From positions 15,667,741 to 15,731,740 of the forward strand of contig CM049318.1 in the NCBI GenBank assembly GCA_026874595.1: 64,000 bases of DNA, given 5' to 3'. The stretch's first letter is position 1. Each line of letters begins with the position of its first letter. This DNA comes from Sipunculus nudus (taxonomy: Eukaryota > Annelida > Sipuncula > Golfingiida > Sipunculidae). Shown here piece after piece: positions 11,168 to 22,996 of this stretch. Below the pieces are notes generated by a model. It made no database searches. It was given only the letters and a program-made list of their open reading frames with translations, and was not told the origin of the DNA. A program made the translations under genes and the position numbers.

Positions 11168-14100
11168 TCATTAGCTCAGCTGACTGAAAGTCCCTTAACA
11201 GGGCACATATTGTAACCGCTGGACCTTGAATCTTGGGGGGAGGGGGTCCATAAAAAATCTCCTTGGACACCTGAAATAAGGTCTCTGTTTGCCCATGTTC
11301 TTATAGCTCTGGGTCTTGTAAGTACCCCCCAGAATAATCAAAAATCAAGTATCGATCTGAATAACTACTGCATTGATTCTTTGCATGAATATTGATCATG
11401 GAGTGTTCCATCAGCTCCTGCAAACTGGTGGTGCCACCTATATTATTTCTAATTTTAAAGAATTTTTTCTCTTTTTTTGATACCTTCAAAGAAGCTGTCA
11501 GCTGAGCACAAAGTGTAACCCCTGGCCCTTGAATCTTCTTGCTTGACATTATAAGAGGTCCATGAAAAGTCTTCATGTAAACCAGAATTTAAGTCTCTGT
11601 TACCCATATCCTCTGAGCAATGGGGCTTTTTAGAAACCCCAGAATAATTAAAAATGTGATACAAAAGATCCAGTATCTGAACAACTAATACATTGATCAC
11701 CATGATTCTTTGCATGCCTATTGATTATGGAGTGTTACAGCAGTTCCTGCAGACTGGTGGTGCCACCTGTAGTTCTGCTAATTTTTACACATTTTTTCCC
11801 CTTGTTTGAGACTTCCAATGAAATTGACTTCCATTTACAAAACACATATTGTAACCTTGAATTTTCTTACTTCACTTCATGGGAGATCAATGAAAAATCT
11901 CCATGGAAACATGAAATTAGGTCTCTGTTACCCATAAGCTTTTTGGCTTGTAAGTACCCCCCCAGAATAATGAAAAGTTTGATACAAAAGCAAATTAGTA
12001 TCTGATAAATAATGCATTGAATGGTATGATACTTTGCATGCATATTCATCATTGGGGGTTTCATTGGTTCCTGTATTTTTATGTCTCACCTCCCCCCCCC
12101 CCCCCCCCCCCCCCCCCCCCATCATCCTCATCTGTAGGATATCTTTTAAATGCGATAACTTTTGAAGGGCTGCATATTTTCTGGCAAAATTTGAAACACA
12201 CAATTTTTCATTCCGAAATCTCAGAGGAGTTTGAAAACCAGTGACCTTGGCTTTCATCTTCAAGGTCAAATCTGCCAAAATGTGAATTTTTGTGAACCCC
12301 ATAACTTTTGACCTCAAATTTGGTAAATCTATTGTTCCTTACAAATTCTTGGAGGAATTTGAAAGCGGTGACCTTGACCATCATCTTAATGATCAAATCT
12401 GCCAAAATGTTAAAATTATTTTAAAGCCATAGCTTTTGGAGTACTCACATTTTTACCCCAAATTTGGTACACCAATTGTTCCTACCAAAATCAAGGAGTT
12501 CAAAAACCTGTGACCTTGACCTTCATCTTCAAGGTCAAATCTGCAGAAATGTGAAATTTTTGTGAACCCCACAACTTTTTCTTCAATTGGTCCTTAAGTT
12601 TGGGAAACCAATTGTTCCTACCAAACTCTCCGGCGAGTTTGAAACCTGGTGACCTTAATCAGGATCTTCAAGGTAAAATCAGCTGAATTATAGTTATTGT
12701 CTTGTAAACAAGATAACTTTTGAAGTACTTCACATTGTGTCTTCAAATTTGGTACATCAATTGTTCCTACTAAAATATCATCGGAGTTCAAAATCATGTG
12801 ACCTTGACCTTTTCTTTAAGGTAAAATCTGCCAAAATGGCACATTTTTATGAACCCAATAACTTTTGTAGTAGTAGTATTTCCTTTTTGTCCTCAAAAAA
12901 ATTATAACTGCCAAGTTCTCAGATGAGTTTCCAACCTGGAGACCCTGATAAAGATCTTCAAGGTAAAATCATCTGAATTACAGTTATTGTCTTATGAACG
13001 CTATAACTTTTGAAGGGCTCCATATTTTCCTCCAAAATTTGAAACACTTATTGTTTCCACCAAAATCTTGGACGTGTTCAAAATCTTGTGTCCTTGACCT
13101 TGATCTTCAAGGTCAAATTTATGCAATTCTAGGCTTATTGTGCCCCCATAATTTTGTAAGTACTGAAGATTTTTCTTCATGTTTGACACACCAGTTCTTT
13201 CTGCAAAAATATCATCGGATTTTGAAAAGCGGTGACCTTGACCTTCAAGGTCTAAACTGCTGAAATCTAGATTCATTGTTTTGAGATACTGCATATTTTA
13301 TCCCTAATGTTTTGGGATGGCCCATAAGGGAGACATTTATCTGTTTTGCACTGCAAAACAAAGCCTTTTTTTACACATTTTTATGTCTATTTTTGAGAAC
13401 TTCAAGTGAAGCGGTTGTCCATTAAAAGGGCACAATTCATGAGTGTTGGCCATAGAATCTTCTAACTTGACATCCTTAGAGTTCCAAGAAAAAAATCCTT
13501 GGAAATTTGAAATTAGGTCATGGTTAACTATATATTGCAAATTATGGGAGAAAACATGATTTTTAAGCACCAAGTGAGTCAATTCGGGCACAAATTGTAT
13601 CCATTTGGCCTAAAATCCTCATACTTGACTTTCAGGGGGTCCCTAAAAATCTCCTTGGAAACCTGAAGTGTCACCCTGGCCCATTTTCTGCAAGCTGTAT
13701 GAAAGAACTTGATTTAAACACCAAATTAGTCAGGAGGGCATAAATGGTAGCAGCTGCATGTAGATTAAGGTCACTGTAACCTATCTAAGGCCTTGGGCCA
13801 CTTGTTGAGACCTTCAGATGAGGCATTCTGTCCATTAAGAAAGACACAAATCATAACCGTTAGTCCTTAGACACCTGAAATTGGGTTATGGTGACCTTTA
13901 TGTTCGCAAACTATTGGCTGAAAACATGATTTTGAGCATTTAATCAGTCAGATGGGGCACAAATTGTATTCGCTAGGCCTAAAATCTTCTAACATGACAT
14001 TCAGGCAGGTCCTGGGTAAATCTGCTTGATCTATATTACTGGCAAAAATCATTTTAAGCACCCAGACAGGGTACAAAACTGTACTGTTGGACCTATAATC

Positions 14101-14200
14101 TTATTTGAAGGTGTGTGCAGCCTACTTCCTGAAGATTAGTTGCAAATATGTCTCTATTCTGGCCCAAAAATTCTAGCACATCTTGTTTTTGAGATTCTGT
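11168..14200 (+). repeat. R2 repeat copy with internal tandem subrepeats
   Basis: Starts TTAGCTCAGCTGACTGAAAGT. The first third consists of about 305-335-bp direct subrepeats anchored by TGTAACCGCTGG-type text at 11209, 11514 and 11850, each followed by CTTGTAAGTACCCCCCAGAAT and CATTGATCA...TTTGCATG. The middle (12.15-13.27 kb) has about seven shorter units containing GACCTTGACCTTCATCTTCA and AAGGTCAAATCTGCC. The right part repeats GGCACAAATTGTA and CCTTGGAAACCTGAA. No R2 right terminus is visible. The copy stops at the Gypsy fragment near 14.2 kb. Confidence 0.65.
12092..12120 (+). repeat. Poly-C run (29 bp)
   Basis: Uninterrupted C homopolymer inside an R2 subrepeat. Shorter runs occur in the equivalent place (AAGTACCCCCCC) elsewhere. 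Length is likely unreliable in the assembly. Confidence 0.9.
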
Positions 14201-14214
14201 AAAATAAGAGTTAC

Positions 14215-15168
14215 CTAGACTAATACTGAGATCCTGTGCAATGGCGGTTCAATATCATGCGATGCAACCAAGGGGGTTGACAAATTTTGATTAAGGCATG
14301 CATGGACAGGGGGATTTGGTTGCAGTGGGGAGAATAAAGCTACTGGGTATCCTTTCTTGAGCCTTACAGTGCGGTCTAAAGGATTCATAATTCTGAAAAC
14401 AGACTGTGAATCTTGAATATTGTTGATGCTGAAGGCTCCTGCAAGGTGCCTACATTGGGCTAGGGATTTGAGGGGTGTTAATTCTCCAGTAACCATGGAT
14501 TTGTACGGTACTGATGCTTTAATTAATGGGTACTATGTTTTTAGATAGGGGTGGCAGGGAAATATCAGTGGATACCCGCAAAATGGAAGAATGTGCTTTC
14601 CCTATTAATGTTACTGAATGAGAGTTAAGCCCAAATTGCATACATCTGTGCCCAAAATCCAGTTGAACATTGTGTTTATCTAAGAAATCCATGCCTAACA
14701 GAAAAGGAACATTCATTTGTGGGAGTACAAAAAATTGGTGTGAAAGATGTAGAGAGCCAAAATGTAAATCAACTGTTATGATGCCTTCGTCAGGTACAAG
14801 GATTTACCTACTCCCCTTACATGTAAAATTGGAGGTGGCTCTAAGGTCAGGTTTGTTTTGGTTTGTAACTGCTGCACTGATGGACAGTCTGTACAAGAAA
14901 CAGCTGCTCCACTGTCCAGTAGAGCTGTAAATGGCTGATTATTTATAGCCAGCTGGACTCTATTAGCCTGATTAGCCTTGGTAGTAAATGCCATGCCCAC
15001 TTGAGGCAGAGATGATACTGTTGTTAGGTCTGCCTTGGGTGTACTTACAGAAGCATTACTGGATACAGGTTGATGGATCTTACGATTACTCACTTTAGTA
15101 TCAACTGATATTTTTGATGATTTAGAGTTTGGGGAATTTGTAGAATTTTGAAACTTTGAGTCAGGCAT
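14215..15168 (-). pseudogene. Degenerate Gypsy protease and pre-RT linker
   Basis: The frame 15168-14776 carries the aspartic protease active-site motif LLDSGAAVSC near 14910. A frame change near 14800 moves the rest of the domain to 14716-14519, where FLLGMDFLDKH is the conserved C-terminal flap motif of retropepsins. A further frame (14496-14215) reads RTVRLKKGYPVALFSPL, typical of the protease-RT linker. It ends just before RT should begin. In the family the protease matures Gag-Pol inside particles. Here it is split into three frames and is presumably inactive. Confidence 0.7.
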
Positions 15169-15189
15169 GTACCCCTAATGGATGTAATC

Positions 15190-16135
15190 TAACTATTGTT
15201 TATTACCAGCTGAAAACTTTGCTGCCCTACAACAGGCAGCCAGATGGCCCTGTTTACCACAATTCCAACACGGAACATGTACAAATCTACAGTTTTGTGG
15301 TCTATGAGACCCATTACATCTAAAACACGGAATCAATTGTTGTCTGTACTTATGGTGAGTTGATGGAGGACTCAACTGGTGCTGACTCAACTGGTGCTGG
15401 CGTTGTTGTGGTGGATATCTTTGTGGTCAGGGTGATCTGGCAGGTGGGGGTGGTGGGGGTGGTCTTCTGCCTCCTAGCATACGGCCTCCTGATGTCACCT
15501 GGGCTACTTGTGAAGATTGTTCTGCTAACACAGCTTTGACCACACGTGTGCAGCTGTCCTCAATGTTGACAGCTGACACACTTGTTGATAATACTGCAGA
15601 GGTTAGCTTAGCCAAACACGCTACATCTTCAAAAGTGGAGGCTTCATGAGCCATCACAAACTCTCTTAGTTTATCTGCATGGGAGACCTAGAATCACTGC
15701 ATCAATAATGTCCGTGTCATTTTTGTTGAGGAGACAACCTCTACATCTCATGTTATCGACAAATGTGTCAATGTCTCCATTAGGTGGAAGTACTTGTGCA
15801 TTAAATGCTATCAGATCATCCAGGTGAGTGGCTGACTGTGCCCCGAAACGACTTAGGAATGCAGATTTGAGGGCGTGTTAGTTTACTTTAGTGTCCTGCT
15901 GTAGATTTGTCAACCAGGTGTCAGCTGGTGATGCATGTTTTAGATAAAGAGGGAAATACTCAGGTCTTTTGTCAAGTTTGACCTTACCTTTATTTTCCCC
16001 TTCTGCCTCAATTTTGACAATTCTGGACAGGTTGGCTATCCTTTCAAACCTGGCAATCCAGGCCTCAGTGTCCTCCTCTCTTGTTCCTGAGAATTTTGGG
16101 AGGATGTCATCCCCCACCTTGTCTAGGCCAGCCAT
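15190..16135 (-). pseudogene. Degenerate Gypsy gag (capsid and nucleocapsid)
   Basis: An ATG at 16135 opens MAGLDKVGDDILPKFSGT, followed by the EDTEAWIARFERIANL capsid start typical of Gypsy gag. The frame is lost at about 15880, and gag-like text continues in other frames through 15860-15670 and 15657-15427. A separate frame (15390-15193) encodes two zinc knuckles: CFRC...H...C, with CX2CX3HX4C spacing, and CWNCGKQGHLAACC, with CX2CX4HX4C spacing. In the family these bind the RNA genome in the virus-like particle. A proline run (PPPPPPP) near 15440 precedes the knuckles. The frame breaks mean it cannot make a full gag. Gypsy assignment rests on the knuckle-protease order. Confidence 0.7.
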
Positions 16136-16139
16136 TGTT

Positions 16140-17465
16140 GGCTTACTGGAATTTCAGGTTTTGCTGCTGGTATTAAAGTTCTATGGAGCACAACCTTTAA
16201 CTGTTGGTCCATGTACTGAAAAAGATTGGTTTACCCGGATTCTCCTCCAAGTATATCAAGCTGTTATACACACTGTCTTGATGAACATAGAGAGCAACTC
16301 GCTTGTGGAGAGGACTTTTTTATTCAGCAACACGCAGACATAGCATTCTTCGTTCCCAAGCACGGACTGCCCGGTCACCCAGTATTCCACATACATTTGT
16401 ACTCAGATGTAAACAATGGCAGACTACTACATGAGACAGCTCACTCAAGCCAGGTAGCCATAGCCATATTTGTCTAACCCCTGGCCTTCACAGGTACGTA
16501 CAGTTCCAGGGCATTCGGACATACCACACCCAAATTAGGTGTGCTATCCCCTACAGATGGCCAGTGGTCAGCTGTTACTAGCTACCCAGTTGGAATGTGG
16601 ACCAGTAGCAGCACATACCATTGATTAAGGAATCCTTTACCACAGTATACTAATAAATCTTAGTGACCCTAGCTTCAAGAGCATTTAAACTATATCTTAT
16701 TAAAATAATGAAGTTACTCTGTAAATTTATAGAACTATTACAAATTATACAACATATAACTAATCCTGAATGTATTACTTAACTCTCATTGTGACAATAT
16801 ATTGACCTTCTTCCTGCCTGTCTTCCTGGCAGTTTCAAAAGAGGCACGTGAAAGGGTATCAGCAAGAAAAATGTACATTCTTATTGAAACAGTTTTTGCG
16901 GACTGCGCACTATGGAACGGACATACGTCTTTTGCGGATACGTTTTTTTGTGGATTCATGGAAACAAAGCTTTATACTATAAGAAATATGTATATTATAT
17001 ACACTATTACACAGTCATATATCAGAACACAAAAAAAGGTGCAGTTGATGCTTGAATTGCTGATTTTTTTTATCCTAGGTAATCCACGGAGATGTCTTGA
17101 TGGTCTTTCAGTCTTTCACAGTGACTGGGAACAGTTGATAAAAATAATATTTAGTTGTCATTTTCATCTACATTTCATTTAGTTATGCATACACAAGCTG
17201 TCATTGCACTTGATGAACATGATACTCAGTGGGTAGTGTTTCCACAAAACATTCATATAATCAGGTGTGAGGATCTGAGCAGTTTAGGACTGAGGTATAG
17301 TTTTGGTTCATCTGAACAACTCACAAAACAGGTTGAATTATTCACTCTGGTGTCAATTCTGTCCAAGCCTATCAGTCATACATAGTGCTAAGATTTTTGT
17401 CTGACCTGAGGTCTCCCTAATCCTGTGTTTATGGTAAGTAGATAAGTGGCTCTGTATTCAAATAT
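16140..17465. other. Non-coding stretch upstream of the Gypsy fragment
   Basis: Would contain the retroelement leader and 5' LTR if present. I see no primer-binding site or LTR ends that I can defend. Short ORFs (for example 16802-17182) have no recognisable domain. Confidence 0.4.
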
Positions 17466-17640
17466 TTAAAAAAAAATACATGTACTTGACTGGTACTGTA
17501 CAAGTACTGTACTTGGTAAAAAGTACCAAGTACAAGTACAGGCCAAGTACTGAAAATTTTGTACTTAAGTACAAGTACCAAGTACAAGTACATGTACTAG
17601 ACCCAAGCCTGGTATCGTTATATCGGTATATTGGTACAGC
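17466..17640. repeat. GTACTTGTAC-rich inverted-repeat element
   Basis: Dense overlapping palindromes such as AAGTACAAGTACC and TACTTGTAC run from 17475 to 17600. They end in CATGTACTAGACCCAAGCCTGG, then TATCGGTATATTGGTACAGCCC. Both ends resemble termini of small non-autonomous hAT-like elements, so two adjacent remnants are likely. Superfamily is inferred from style only. Confidence 0.5.
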
Positions 17641-17681
17641 CCTAAAAGTAAGTTAATAATCTAAAGAAAGTAATTTTTTTT

Positions 17682-17862
17682 GTAGCTGACAAGAGAAGAA
17701 CCGGTATTGCTGCAGACAGATCAACTGGATGCCATTTGTACAGAGAGGCCGGAAGATTAAGAAGCAACAGTTGTGTTCTCAGAATGTTATCTTGAGATTG
17801 AGGGTCAGAAATTTGAAATTCCAGAAGCGCCTACAGAACGGGACGTTCACTGAGCTAAAAAA
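17682..17862 (+). pseudogene. Exon-like fragment of unknown origin
   Basis: A T-rich tract ending TTTTTTTTGTAG is followed by a frame reading LTREEPVLLQTDQLDAIC. It meets one stop (TAA at about 17757) and then continues in the same frame with YLEIEGQKFEIPEAP before TGA. The restart in the same frame suggests a formerly coding exon. Its protein was not recognised. It sits between a hAT-like relic and the inverted R1 copy, so it may be transposon-derived. Confidence 0.25.
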
Positions 17863-18040
17863 AAAACAAGGCCTACAGGCCTAATGCGAACCTGTGCGTT
17901 GGGAAAGACACCAGGTATAATGCTTCAATGCTGGACCATTTCTTCTCATGTATTTGAACAATGCAGGTAATAAACATTTTGAATAAGAAACAATTACACA
18001 AACATCACTGCTGAAATTCTGGCACAACACAACACAACTA

Positions 18041-19341
18041 GGGACCCATGGGTCTTGACGCTCAGCTGAATTTGTTTATAAGGATATTTTTAAAGAAATT
18101 TTTCAGAATGACTGTCCTGAGACCTTAACAAATGACCTTGTGACCAAAAAATCTTTGAACTTAATATCCTTGAACTTGCAGCATTAGGATTATTGTAACA
18201 ATCTTTTTAAAAAAGTGACCTTGACCTCTGACTAGATAACCTAAAATTCTACAGGTTTCCTCACTTTGGGCAAGAAAGCCATGTGTGAACGTTGGAAAGT
18301 TCAGGATGAAAAGTTTGATTTAAGGTGCATCCACAGTCTTTTTAAAGATGTGGTTTCTGTGACCTTCAACTTAGATTGCTGGAACCTGAAAATCAAAATG
18401 AATTCACTTATGTGGTTGGTCATTATTAAATCAAGTTTGAAACCAGTCTGTCTATCCAAAGCAGAATTATCATCCATAAACTAATTTGTGAATGGATGGG
18501 CCCTGTGACCTTGACCTTTGACCTATGACCCAAAATCAAACAGAATCTTCCCCTAGGGGCAGGTTAGCAAGATCTTGAAGATGGAAGGTTTGCAATGAAA
18601 ATTTTGGCATCAAATGCATACACATTCCTTTTACAGAAATGGGTCCTGTGACCTTGACCATTGACCTCATGACCCCAAAATCATATAGGTTCTTGCTTTA
18701 GTGGTGGGCCATGTGTAAGTCAAGCTTGAAATCCATGTGCCAATCCAACCTGGAGTTATCGTCTGGAAACAAATTTGCGTGGATGGACAGATTGACAGAC
18801 AGACAGACATACAAACAGACAGACAGACAGGGTGATTAGTATAGGGCATCAACTTGTGATCAATAAACACAACAGGTTTGGGGACGCCAGATGTAATCAC
18901 AGCTGAGAAACTGACATGATTGTTGTCATTTTATAGTAAATAAATATAACAATTTTCGTTAAAATAGGAAAAATATAGGAGGCATCACCACGTTTCAGGA
19001 ACTGACAAAACTAGTCATGGTCAATATTCAAGGCAAGATTCATGACAAACCATGCATTAATTTATCAAGATATTGGAGGGTTTTGTATCAAATTTTTTAC
19101 TATTCTGGGGGGTACTTTCAAGCCCCATAGCTCAAAGGATATAGGTCACAGTGACCTAATTTCAGGTTCCCATGGAGATTTTTTATTGACCTCCCTGAAT
19201 ATGTTCACTTAGAAGTTTCTAGGACCAGCCATTACGATTTGTGCCCTGCTAATGGTCAGCCGGACGCCCAGACATCCAGACGGATGACGGACAAAGCGCC
19301 ATTCCTATACCTCAGTTGACTTACAGTCAGCTGAGCTAAAA
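18041..19341 (-). repeat. R2 repeat, inverted copy of about 1.3 kb
   Basis: Begins with the R2 end reversed (GGGACCCATGGGTCTTGACG, then CTCAGCTGA) and finishes with the R2 start reversed (GTCAGCTGAGCTAAAAAA). The interior holds CCTTGACCTTTGACC motifs (near 18510 and 18650), the AGGTCA-type half-sites seen in the tandem array at 38.7-39.9 kb. It interrupts R1 text that is continuous at about 10190 and 36600. Confidence 0.75.
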
Positions 19342-20029
19342 AAGATTGTAGCTGGCACCAACTGTCTTGTATACAAGGAAACTATCAGAGATATATACAT
19401 ATGCCCAAGTTCAGACTGATATATCAACCCCCTCCTGAGAAATAAACAGGTACACACACTGTGCAAAAATTATTGTAGGTGGCACCACCAGTCTTGTATA
19501 CATCAAAGCTATTTGATAGGTATAAATATGCAAAAATTTCAGGATGATATATCAAATTCCTCTATAGAAATAAGCAGGCACATAATTCACACACTGTGCA
19601 AATGTCATTGTAGGTGGTGACACCTGTCTTGTTAACGAGAAAGCCATCAAAGACACATAGACAGGTCAAAATATCAGGCCAATACATCAAACTTACCTTG
19701 AATCTGATGCATGGGGCTGACCAGGCTTAGGTGAGAAAGGCAGTTGCCCCGAGTGAACTGTGACAAATTTGCTGGCTCCAGCTACTGCACTGAGTGAACT
19801 CATGACCTGCACCTGGCTAGACTGGGTGAACTTTTGACCTGTTGCCTAATCTGATACAGTTTGCAGTCTGCCAAAGCTATAAATAGATTGGCTCCACATG
19901 CAGCCCTGAGGGGCATGACACCCATGAGGTAATCACATGGTGCCCATGAGGTGTTCACATGTCACCCATGAGGTGATCACATGCCTTGTGCTTGACTGCA
20001 CTGATTGAACTCTTGACCTATATCTGGCT

Positions 20030-20873
20030 TAGTGGTGGGAGTCGGTTCCTTTTTCATAATCGATCATCGGTTTGAGCAAACTGACTGATGATCGATTATT
20101 AATCGGTCCAGACAAATATATGCAATTATTAAATAAATATGCAATTATCTGTGAAACTGTACCTGCGTTTCCCCGGCAGGTATTCTCCTCTCGCGCACGA
20201 ATAAAGACACAGATTATTTTAAGGATCAAATTTTACGATCGGCAACGTCGGGTAATATCTTTCATAAATGAATTTAAGAGCATCTAAGAATGTTAGGCCT
20301 ATAAAGGGGCTGTTTTTCTAGCACATGAAGGCAGATTTTACAGGCCCAGGTGCGCTTTGGGCAGACTATACCAAAAAAAAATTGCAGACTAGTCAAAAAA
20401 AATTCCAGCTGAAATCCAAACACTCAACCGGCTGGGTTAGCCTCAATAAAGAATTTTTTAAGTACTGCCCAAACAGCGGCACCTGCCATCGGTTGAATAG
20501 ATTATTTCTAAGAGAATCTCGCAAAATTGGCATACACTGGAGAATTTATGGAGTATTTTAACGCCTTCCCGCCCATATTTTGCAATGTACATTTCGTTAG
20601 AAAACTCCCCGCTTATTCTGCAGCTCCCTGCGAGTTCACAGATGATAAGTTTAATAAGTCCTCCATTCTCGCATCTACCGTGTCATACTCAGTTACATAC
20701 GGAAGTTAATTGGGAGCACAGGCTCATTATATGAAGCGCGGAATGTAGTAAAACAATGGAAGAATCATTTTTGCCTATAACATAAAGGCATTCTGGAAAG
20801 AAAACAATCATTATTATGATGTAATCGATAGTTGCCTTTGGTAATCGAGCGCTCGATGATCGTCCCACCACTA
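20030..20873. mobile_element. hAT-type non-autonomous DNA transposon
   Basis: An 844-bp block with perfect 11-bp terminal inverted repeats, TAGTGGTGGGA at 20030-20040 and TCCCACCACTA at 20863-20873. It is flanked by the exact 8-bp direct duplication ATCTGGCT at 20022-20029 and 20874-20881. Eight-base target duplications and TAGTGGTGG-type ends fit the hAT superfamily. Subterminal ATCGAT-rich text (GATCATCGG, CGATGATCG) lies at both ends. No transposase is encoded. R1 continues across the site, and the unoccupied equivalent is at about 35660. A decayed relative lies at 41845-42290. Confidence 0.88.
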
Positions 20874-21358
20874 ATCTGGCTGCACTGAATGAACTCTTGA
20901 TCTATTGGCAAATCTGAAACAGTTGGCAGTTTCTTAACCTATTTAAATATACCGACACAATCTTGGCCTGTTGGCAAATCTGTTTACACATACTCAAAGA
21001 CTTTGGCTAAAATGCTTTTTTTCAAGCTGAAATATTCATAAACTTTTTATCAAAATATCTAGAATAAAAAAAGATGCAGTTCTTTCATTGTTAAAGGTCC
21101 AATAATTCTGCCAAAAATCATTCAAGTAAACTTGAACATAGGCCACCTAAAAATAATTTTTGTGCCATGTTACAGAAGTTACAATTGAAACAATAATTTT
21201 GTAGAAGAACAGTTTTGCAGTCCTCAGTTTGAGTTAGATATAATAATGGCCATAAGACCAACTTAAGCTTTTCTGATATGATTGAAAGAACCATGTCCTA
21301 GGATAATTCTTTTGAAAAATTGAACAATTCAACTTGACAGTTTCATCATAAACATTTT

Positions 21359-21526
21359 GTAAACATTCATTCCGTGAATGTGTTTTTACGCTCAACGGTG
21401 ATAGGCCGCGACACTCCCCCTTGCTTACTTAATAAATATGCATTAGCCTGCCAAATTTGAACCGGGCGCTAGGGCCCGCCTTGTGCAGTCAGTCGGCAGC
21501 ACGCGACCTAGCGAAACAACAGCTTC
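21359..21526 (+). repeat. Ngaro A1 repeat (left end)
   Basis: 168 bp beginning GTAAACATTCATTCCGTGAA and ending AACAACAGCTTC, about 97% identical by eye to A2 at 25830-25997. It starts with a short hairpin: ACATTCA - TTCCG - TGAATGT. Confidence 0.9.
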
Positions 21527-21682
21527 AGCAAAACAATCGCCTTATACCTGATATAAAACGGGTCAACGGCATCCTGCAATGCAGGTACTCACCAAATATC
21601 AAGGTTGACAACAAAATAAAGGGCATCTTGGACATCAAGATATCTAGCTTATAAGGCTCACAGTCAACTGAATTATATGATA

Positions 21683-22975
21683 ATGTCAAAGCGAGCATCT
21701 GAACACGATGTCGATGAGGGTGACTCAGAGGTGCAGTTCGCACCAACCAAGGGCCAGCAAGAATTAAAAAAGGGAGCAAAACAGAAACTGGCTCGAAAAA
21801 AAAAAACAAATTGAAAAGTGGGCTGAAGAAAATCACGTGTCAAAAGAAACGCTCCGCAAGTTAGGTGATCACGGCTTCAAGAACATTCAGATGCTTGACC
21901 TGATAACACCGGAGGTCCTAACAGAACTGAAACCGGAGTTAACCCCACTGACACAGTTCCTGGCTGTAAAAAGGGGACTGGAGGTGCTCCGGGACACACA
22001 GAAGAAGACAAGGAATTCCGGGAAAATGAGCGGCATGGAGGTCCAACATAAGACAGCAGGTGAAAACGGCCACCCAGGGACAAGACCGAACTTGGACTGT
22101 AGTGCGCTTCAATCTGTTGACTCGTTGCTCGGGAATTTTAACTCAATGGACTTACAGCAGGATGCAACACATGATCAGCAACATGGTAGGCCTCTTACTG
22201 ATTATGTCAATTGTAATGATGCATGCATACACCCCGACCAGTCAGCAGCGAACCCCCTACCACCCACCATCCCCCATAACCCGATGGCCCCGACAAATCT
22301 TTTCCTACGCCCCTTGGCAGATGTAGCTTATCTAAAAATTATCGACTTCGTCTCCCCTGTGCTCGGAAACAATGCGGAGGAAGACGAAACACTCATTAGC
22401 GTTCCGGGGGGGATCTCTGAAATTCAGACCCGATGCAAAAACAAAAAAGCCTAAGCTAGAAAATGTTACCAAAGAACAATGGTTTGCGGCCTCGCTAAAA
22501 ATCCTTAATAAACTGCTCACCACAAGGAACCTTCCAAATAGCCAAATTTCGGACTACCTAGCGTACCTAGTACACGTCACTGACCTAGACCAGCAATACA
22601 TATGGGTAGATGTCCTCTTGTTTGACGACAGATATATAGGAGGGAACAGGCAAAATTAAGGTGCCAATGGGGCCGTGAAATCCCCACCCTAAATCGGATG
22701 AGGCTCCAGCCAATAACACATCTGCATCAAAGGTCAACCGCCCTCAACTTCAGTAAACAACACAGACACAACACTCTAAACCTCAAAGTTGCTACCCCAC
22801 CCCTACAACTAATGGGCCGAAAGGACCCTTTGATCCCACCACCGGTCTTGAAATTTGCTTAGCCTTTAATCGGGGCAACTGTAAGTATGGACCTTCACGT
22901 CGGTACCGCCACGTTTGCTCTGTGACCTCCTGTTCCGATGCCCACACAGCCACGGAACACCCCCCTAAACAATAG
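21683..22975 (+). pseudogene. Ngaro ORF1 (gag-like), frameshifted
   Basis: ATG at 21683 (MSKRASEHDVDEGDSEVQ). The frame fails at an 11-A run near 21797 and resumes in another frame to 22454 (KETLRKLGDHGFKNIQML...). A second break lies at a G run near 22408, after which 22372-22659 continues (NVTKEQWFAASLKILNKLL). Further downstream an open frame to the TAG at 22973 has a CCCH-like zinc-binding segment (CLAFNRGNCKYGPS, then YRHVC, from 22856). One expected Cys there is replaced by Arg. In the family this protein is the RNA-binding structural component. Homopolymer breaks could be mutation or assembly error, but three of them plus the downstream stops favour decay. Confidence 0.7.
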
Positions 22976-22996
22976 GGGTTCCCCTCCAACTGTTCA

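Larger units (their letters stand above)
14215..16135 (-). mobile_element. Ty3/Gypsy-type retroelement fragment (gag-protease, no RT)
   Basis: Reading from 16135 downward: gag, two zinc knuckles, retropepsin-like protease and the linker that normally precedes reverse transcriptase. The coding remnant ends at 14215, and no RT, RNase H or integrase follows within the window. Several frame breaks interrupt it. No LTR pair was identified. It abuts the R2 repeat at its 3' side, suggesting truncation or a deletion after insertion. Confidence 0.75.

Noticed and set aside
11928-12317. 129-codon minus-strand ORF with a glycine run
   Set aside because: The glycine run is the poly-C tract. The rest is R2 subrepeat sequence.
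16802-17182. 126-codon plus-strand ORF
   Set aside because: No domain, A+T-driven composition, non-ATG context, no splice support.
21525-21836. Minus-strand ORF over the Ngaro gag
   Set aside because: Shadow of the gag frame. The poly-F stretch is the A run on the other strand.
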